Source: an uncultured Collinsella sp. | GTDB taxonomy: Bacteria; Actinomycetota; Coriobacteriia; Coriobacteriales; Coriobacteriaceae | Length of the DNA: 60,441 nucleotides | Direction: 5' to 3' | Assembly (NCBI GenBank): GCA_938005465.1 | Contig: CALLNU010000025.1 | Coordinates: 1-60,441, forward strand | Part shown: piece by piece, positions 57,931 through 60,441 of the stretch | Numbering within the stretch: the first letter of the stretch is position 1 | How the letters are laid out: each line of letters opens with the position of its first letter | Made by a program: the position numbers and the translations under genes | The notes under the pieces: model-generated | Told to the model about the DNA's origin: nothing | The model's input: only the letters and a program-made list of their open reading frames with translations | Databases searched by the model: none

Positions 57931-59592
57931 CTACTCGATCGAGAAGATCACGGGATAGAGCAGCTGCTCGCCACGATGGGCGTCGATCTCCAGGTCGGGC
58001 TGAGCCTCCTCGATGGCGTCGACGATCTCCTGGAAGGCCTCATCGGACAGCTCCTCGCCAGCCAGAATTGTCAGCGCGTCGCCCTCCTCTTCCTCCTGCA
58101 TGCGGTTGATGCAGTCGAGCGTGACCTGCTTCACATCGGAGCCGACCACGTCGATGGAGCCGGCAATGATACCCATGACGTCACCGGAGTGAATCGGAGA
58201 GCCGTCAGAGGCGCTGGAATCGCGCACGGCACGGGTGACCTCGCCATCGCGAACCTCGCTGATGGCGTCGACCATGGCGGCGACGGCATCCTCGAGCTCG
58301 GAATCGGGCAGGACGGCGAACAGCGCGGAGAACGCCTGCGGGACGGTCTTGGTGGGAACGACGGCGACCTTCTTGTCGGTGCAGGCAGAAGCGGCAGCCT
58401 CAGCAGCCATGCGGATGTTGCCGTTATTGGGCAGGATGATGACAGAGGTCGCGTTAACCTGGTCGACGGCGCCCAGCAGGTCGGCGGTCGAGGGGTTCAT
58501 GGTCTGGCCACCCGAGACGATCACGTCAACGCCAAGGGACTTGAGGATGTCGGCCTCGCCGGAGCCGGCGGCAACGGCGACAAAGCCCAGCGCCTTGGCG
58601 GGCTCGGCGGCCTTTTCCTGGTCCTCGTGAATCTTGGCGGTACGGTCGTGGGCCTCCATCTCCATGTTGTGGATAAAGACCTCGTAGATCTGACCGAGCT
58701 GCAGCATGTGCTCGAGCACCAGGTTGGGGGTGTTGGAGTGCACGTGAATCTTGTAGTCGGGGTAGGCACCCACGAGCAGCTCGCAGTCGCCCATGGAGCC
58801 CAGGAACTTAAGGCACTCGTCCTCGTCAAACGGGGCGTCGGCCTTAAAGAGGAACTCGTTGCAGTAGCGGAACTCCGAGCCCTCCCAGTCGTCGTTGGCC
58901 TCGATCTCAACGCGACCGAGGGCCGCGTCGCGGGCAGAGCCAGCGGAATCAAACGTGGCGGAGAAATCCTCGACAACGGTGCTGCGGCCAAGCGCGGCGG
59001 CAACAAAGTTCTCCAGGAAGATGGCAAAGCCAAAGGCGCCGGAGTCGACCACGCCGTTCTCCTTCAGAACGGGCAGCAGGTCGGGCGTGCGGGCGACGGA
59101 CTGGTAGGCCTCGACGACGATGGCATCGAGCGCGTCCTCGGCCGAGAACTTCTTCTTCTCGCACTCGTCGGCCTTGGTCGAGACATCGCGCAGGACCGTG
59201 AGAATCGTGCCCTCGATGGGCTTGCGGACGGCCTGGAAGGCGACCTTGACGGCGCGACGGAAGGCGAAGGCGATGTTGGCGGACGTGATGGGCTCATCGG
59301 CAGAAACGAGACCCTCGGCAACACCGCGCAGGATCTGCGAGGTGATGACGCCGGAGTTGCCGCGGGCACCCATCAGGGAGCCGTGCGTGATGGCGCCTGC
59401 GATGGCCTCCATGTCGGCATCGGCGGGAAGGGCGGAAAGCTCCTTGGTCACCGAGGCGAGCGTGAGCGACATGTTGGTGCCGGTGTCGCCGTCGGGTACG
59501 GGGAAGACGTTGAGCTTGTTGATCTCCTCGGCCTTGTCGGAAACGGCAGCCGCAGCGATCGGAAAACAGGTGCGAATGGTCTTTGCAATCAT
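57931..59592 (-). CDS. fakA: fatty acid kinase-type DAK2 protein (FakA/YloV)
   Basis: 553 aa. The N-terminal DhaL/DAK2 domain shows NKLNVFPVPDGDTGTNMS and SLMGARGNSGVITSQ, the ATP-binding signatures; a middle domain and a C-terminal DegV-like or FakA-C region follow. In Firmicutes this protein phosphorylates fatty acids bound to FakB (DegV) proteins; no fakB gene is in the window. The Asp23 gene lies just upstream and recG downstream, as in Bacillus (yloU-yloV-recG). Confidence 0.88.
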   Translation of the reverse strand: MIAKTIRTCFPIAAAAVSDKAEEINKLNVFPVPDGDTGTNMSLTLASVTKELSALPADADMEAIAGAITHGSLMGARGNSGVITSQILRGVAEGLVSADEPITSANIAFAFRRAVKVAFQAVRKPIEGTILTVLRDVSTKADECEKKKFSAEDALDAIVVEAYQSVARTPDLLPVLKENGVVDSGAFGFAIFLENFVAAALGRSTVVEDFSATFDSAGSARDAALGRVEIEANDDWEGSEFRYCNEFLFKADAPFDEDECLKFLGSMGDCELLVGAYPDYKIHVHSNTPNLVLEHMLQLGQIYEVFIHNMEMEAHDRTAKIHEDQEKAAEPAKALGFVAVAAGSGEADILKSLGVDVIVSGGQTMNPSTADLLGAVDQVNATSVIILPNNGNIRMAAEAAASACTDKKVAVVPTKTVPQAFSALFAVLPDSELEDAVAAMVDAISEVRDGEVTRAVRDSSASDGSPIHSGDVMGIIAGSIDVVGSDVKQVTLDCINRMQEEEEGDALTILAGEELSDEAFQEIVDAIEEAQPDLEIDAHRGEQLLYPVIFSIE

Positions 59593-59619
59593 GGGTATTT
59601 GAATCTCCGTTTTCGGATG

Positions 59620-59976
59620 CTAGTTCAGACGGCTCTTGAGAGCGTCGATATGGATGCCAATCTTAAGGCTGGCGGGATCGATCTGGGCGATCTCCTGCAG
59701 GGTAAAGGCAACGGAGCTCGAAAGATTGTGGCAGACGGACTTCATGTTGACGCCATTCTCGAGCACGACGTGAAGATCGACCGTAAGGCCGTTCTCGTCG
59801 GCGGAGACAAGCACGCCCTTGCGGAGGCGCTGACCGGCAAGCAGGCGCACGCTCTCGGCGCCCTGGAGCTGTTCGGCCATACCGACGACGCCATAGCACG
59901 TCATCGCGGCATAACCGGCAATATCGGCAATAACGTCGTTCGAGACGCTCAGGCTGCCGTTAATGGTCTCAGACAC
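59620..59976 (-). CDS. Asp23/Gls24-family protein (YloU-like)
   Basis: 118 aa, the second Asp23-domain protein in the window. Marks: SVSNDVIADIAGYAAMTCYGVVGMAEQ and the C-terminal HIDALKSRLN region after VAFTLQEIAQIDPASL. Position upstream of the DAK2 gene matches yloU of Bacillus. Function unresolved; relatives are stress or envelope proteins. Its upstream region to the tRNA genes has a small hairpin but no clear promoter. Confidence 0.85.
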   Translation of the reverse strand: MSETINGSLSVSNDVIADIAGYAAMTCYGVVGMAEQLQGAESVRLLAGQRLRKGVLVSADENGLTVDLHVVLENGVNMKSVCHNLSSSVAFTLQEIAQIDPASLKIGIHIDALKSRLN

Positions 59977-60134
59977 AAGAATCTCCTTATCTGGTGCTCA
60001 CGGCACCATCTCGTGGGAGCAATCATTGCAATATTCTACAACGACCGCGCCATGTTGAGGTGGTGGTTCGCGGGATTACATCCTCGACACGAAATGTTGA
60101 TATGGCAACGTTCGCGCCAGACGATCGCGGCATG

Positions 60135-60164
60135 AAAAAACCCGCCGCATAAGCGACGGGTTTT
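60135..60164 (-). terminator. terminator after the tRNA-Asn genes
   Basis: Minus-strand stem AAAACCCGTCGC/GCGGCGGGTTTT with one G-U pair and a 4-base loop, then a further T-run, seven bases past the last tRNA-Asn. It ends the tRNA transcript. Confidence 0.85.
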
Positions 60165-60170
60165 ACAACC

Positions 60171-60245
60171 TGGCTCCCCGGGTAGGACTCGAACCTACAA
60201 CAGCGCGGTTAACAGCCGCGTGCTCTACCATTGAGCTACCGAGGA
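60171..60245 (-). tRNA. tRNA-Asn (GTT), copy nearest the terminator
   Basis: Minus-strand TCCTCGGTAGCTCAATGG start, anticodon loop CTGTTAA (GTT), T-arm GGTTCGAGTCC and an encoded CCA end; 75 nt. Identical to the next unit upstream. Confidence 0.93.
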
Positions 60246-60278
60246 ATTTAAAGCCCAACAGAAAGGGCAGAAAAATTA

Positions 60279-60353
60279 TGGCTCCCCGGGTAGGACTCGA
60301 ACCTACAACAGCGCGGTTAACAGCCGCGTGCTCTACCATTGAGCTACCGAGGA
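60279..60353 (-). tRNA. tRNA-Asn (GTT), second copy
   Basis: Same 75-nt sequence as the copy at 60171-60245, including anticodon GTT and an encoded CCA. It is separated from both neighbours by identical spacers. Confidence 0.93.
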
Positions 60354-60386
60354 ATTTAAAGCCCAACAGAAAGGGCAGAAAAATTA

Positions 60387-60441
60387 TGGCTCCCCGGGTA
60401 GGACTCGAACCTACAACAGCGCGGTTAACAGCCGCGTGCTC
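60387..60441 (-). tRNA. tRNA-Asn (GTT), third copy, 5' part outside the window
   Basis: The CCA end, acceptor 3' strand, T-arm and anticodon GTT match the two complete copies; the 5' portion lies beyond the window edge. Confidence 0.88.

Larger units (their letters stand above)
60171..60441 (-). repeat. tandem 108-bp units each carrying tRNA-Asn
   Basis: Units begin at 60171, 60279 and 60387; each has a 75-bp tRNA-Asn and the same 33-bp spacer containing GCCCAACAGAAAGGGC. The array continues past the window end. Confidence 0.9.

Noticed and set aside
60163..60366. 67-aa open frame with two copies of the same peptide
   Set aside because: It is a translation of the tandem tRNA-Asn genes and spacers.
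1..60441. CRISPR arrays, insertion sequences and prophage
   Set aside because: No regularly spaced short repeats with variable spacers, no transposase or integrase motifs, and gene order is that of conserved core genes.

Overview
The window looks like a chromosomal core segment of a coriobacterium (Actinomycetota), most probably Collinsella or a close relative. That is inference from the high G+C, codon usage, protein flavour and gene order; no rRNA is present to prove it. Nearly every gene lies on the minus strand. The plus-strand exceptions are an RpiR-type regulator, a GldA-like dehydrogenase, a DUF134/NifX-domain gene and a cobO remnant. I see no transposase, phage gene, integrase or CRISPR array.

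Layout. 0-1.6 kb: partial tRNA-Glu and the CCA-adding enzyme. 1.7-9.5 kb: a sugar-PTS island with fruA (EIIBCA), ptsH, ptsI and two tandem PfkB sugar-phosphate kinases, divergent from an RpiR/MurR regulator across a repeat-rich control region. 9.7-17.9 kb: recN, nadK, tlyA, xseB, nusB, an Asp23 protein, efp, pepP, an aroB-like gene and aroK, a gene order resembling the Bacillus recN-to-efp region. 17.9-26.2 kb: yqeG, mltG, ruvX, alaS, an AI-2E-type permease, a SigB/SigF-type sigma factor, a degenerate RsbW-like protein and a DUF948 protein. 26.3-32.5 kb: rarA, dgt, a small prepilin peptidase, a membrane glycosyltransferase, an rluD-family gene and lspA. 32.6-36.1 kb: ileS with an isoleucine T-box leader upstream and a long palindromic structure downstream. 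36.1-45.0 kb: gldA-like gene, DUF523, ftsH, cobO pseudogene, MATE exporter, SpoU methyltransferase, folA, thyA and the DUF134/NifX gene. 45.1-60.0 kb: ffh, ftsY, smc, rnc, acpP, plsX, rpmF, DUF177, a coiled-coil protein, coaD, rsmD, recG, fakA and a second Asp23 protein, again a widely conserved order. 60.1 kb to the end: tandem tRNA-Asn genes in identical 108-bp units.

Functional links. EI and HPr feed phosphate to FruA, which delivers fructose 1-phosphate to the PfkB kinases; a 15-bp TGAAAG/CTTTCA palindrome between fruA and the RpiR gene is a likely operator. Many neighbours overlap by ATGA or TAATG (tlyA/nadK, aroK/aroB-like, sigma factor/permease, recG/rsmD, lspA/rluD, coiled-coil/DUF177), which suggests translational coupling. 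Terminators are well defined and mark transcription units.

The least expected items are: an AroB-like protein whose metal-ligand motifs all look substituted; an RsbW-like protein without the ATP-binding asparagine; a DUF134/NifX gene with no ATG start and a strong internal ribosome binding site; two copies of one inverted repeat 34 kb apart; two other long palindromic intergenic structures; and a deleted, frameshifted cobO. None of these alone proves a new system; they are the places I would look first.
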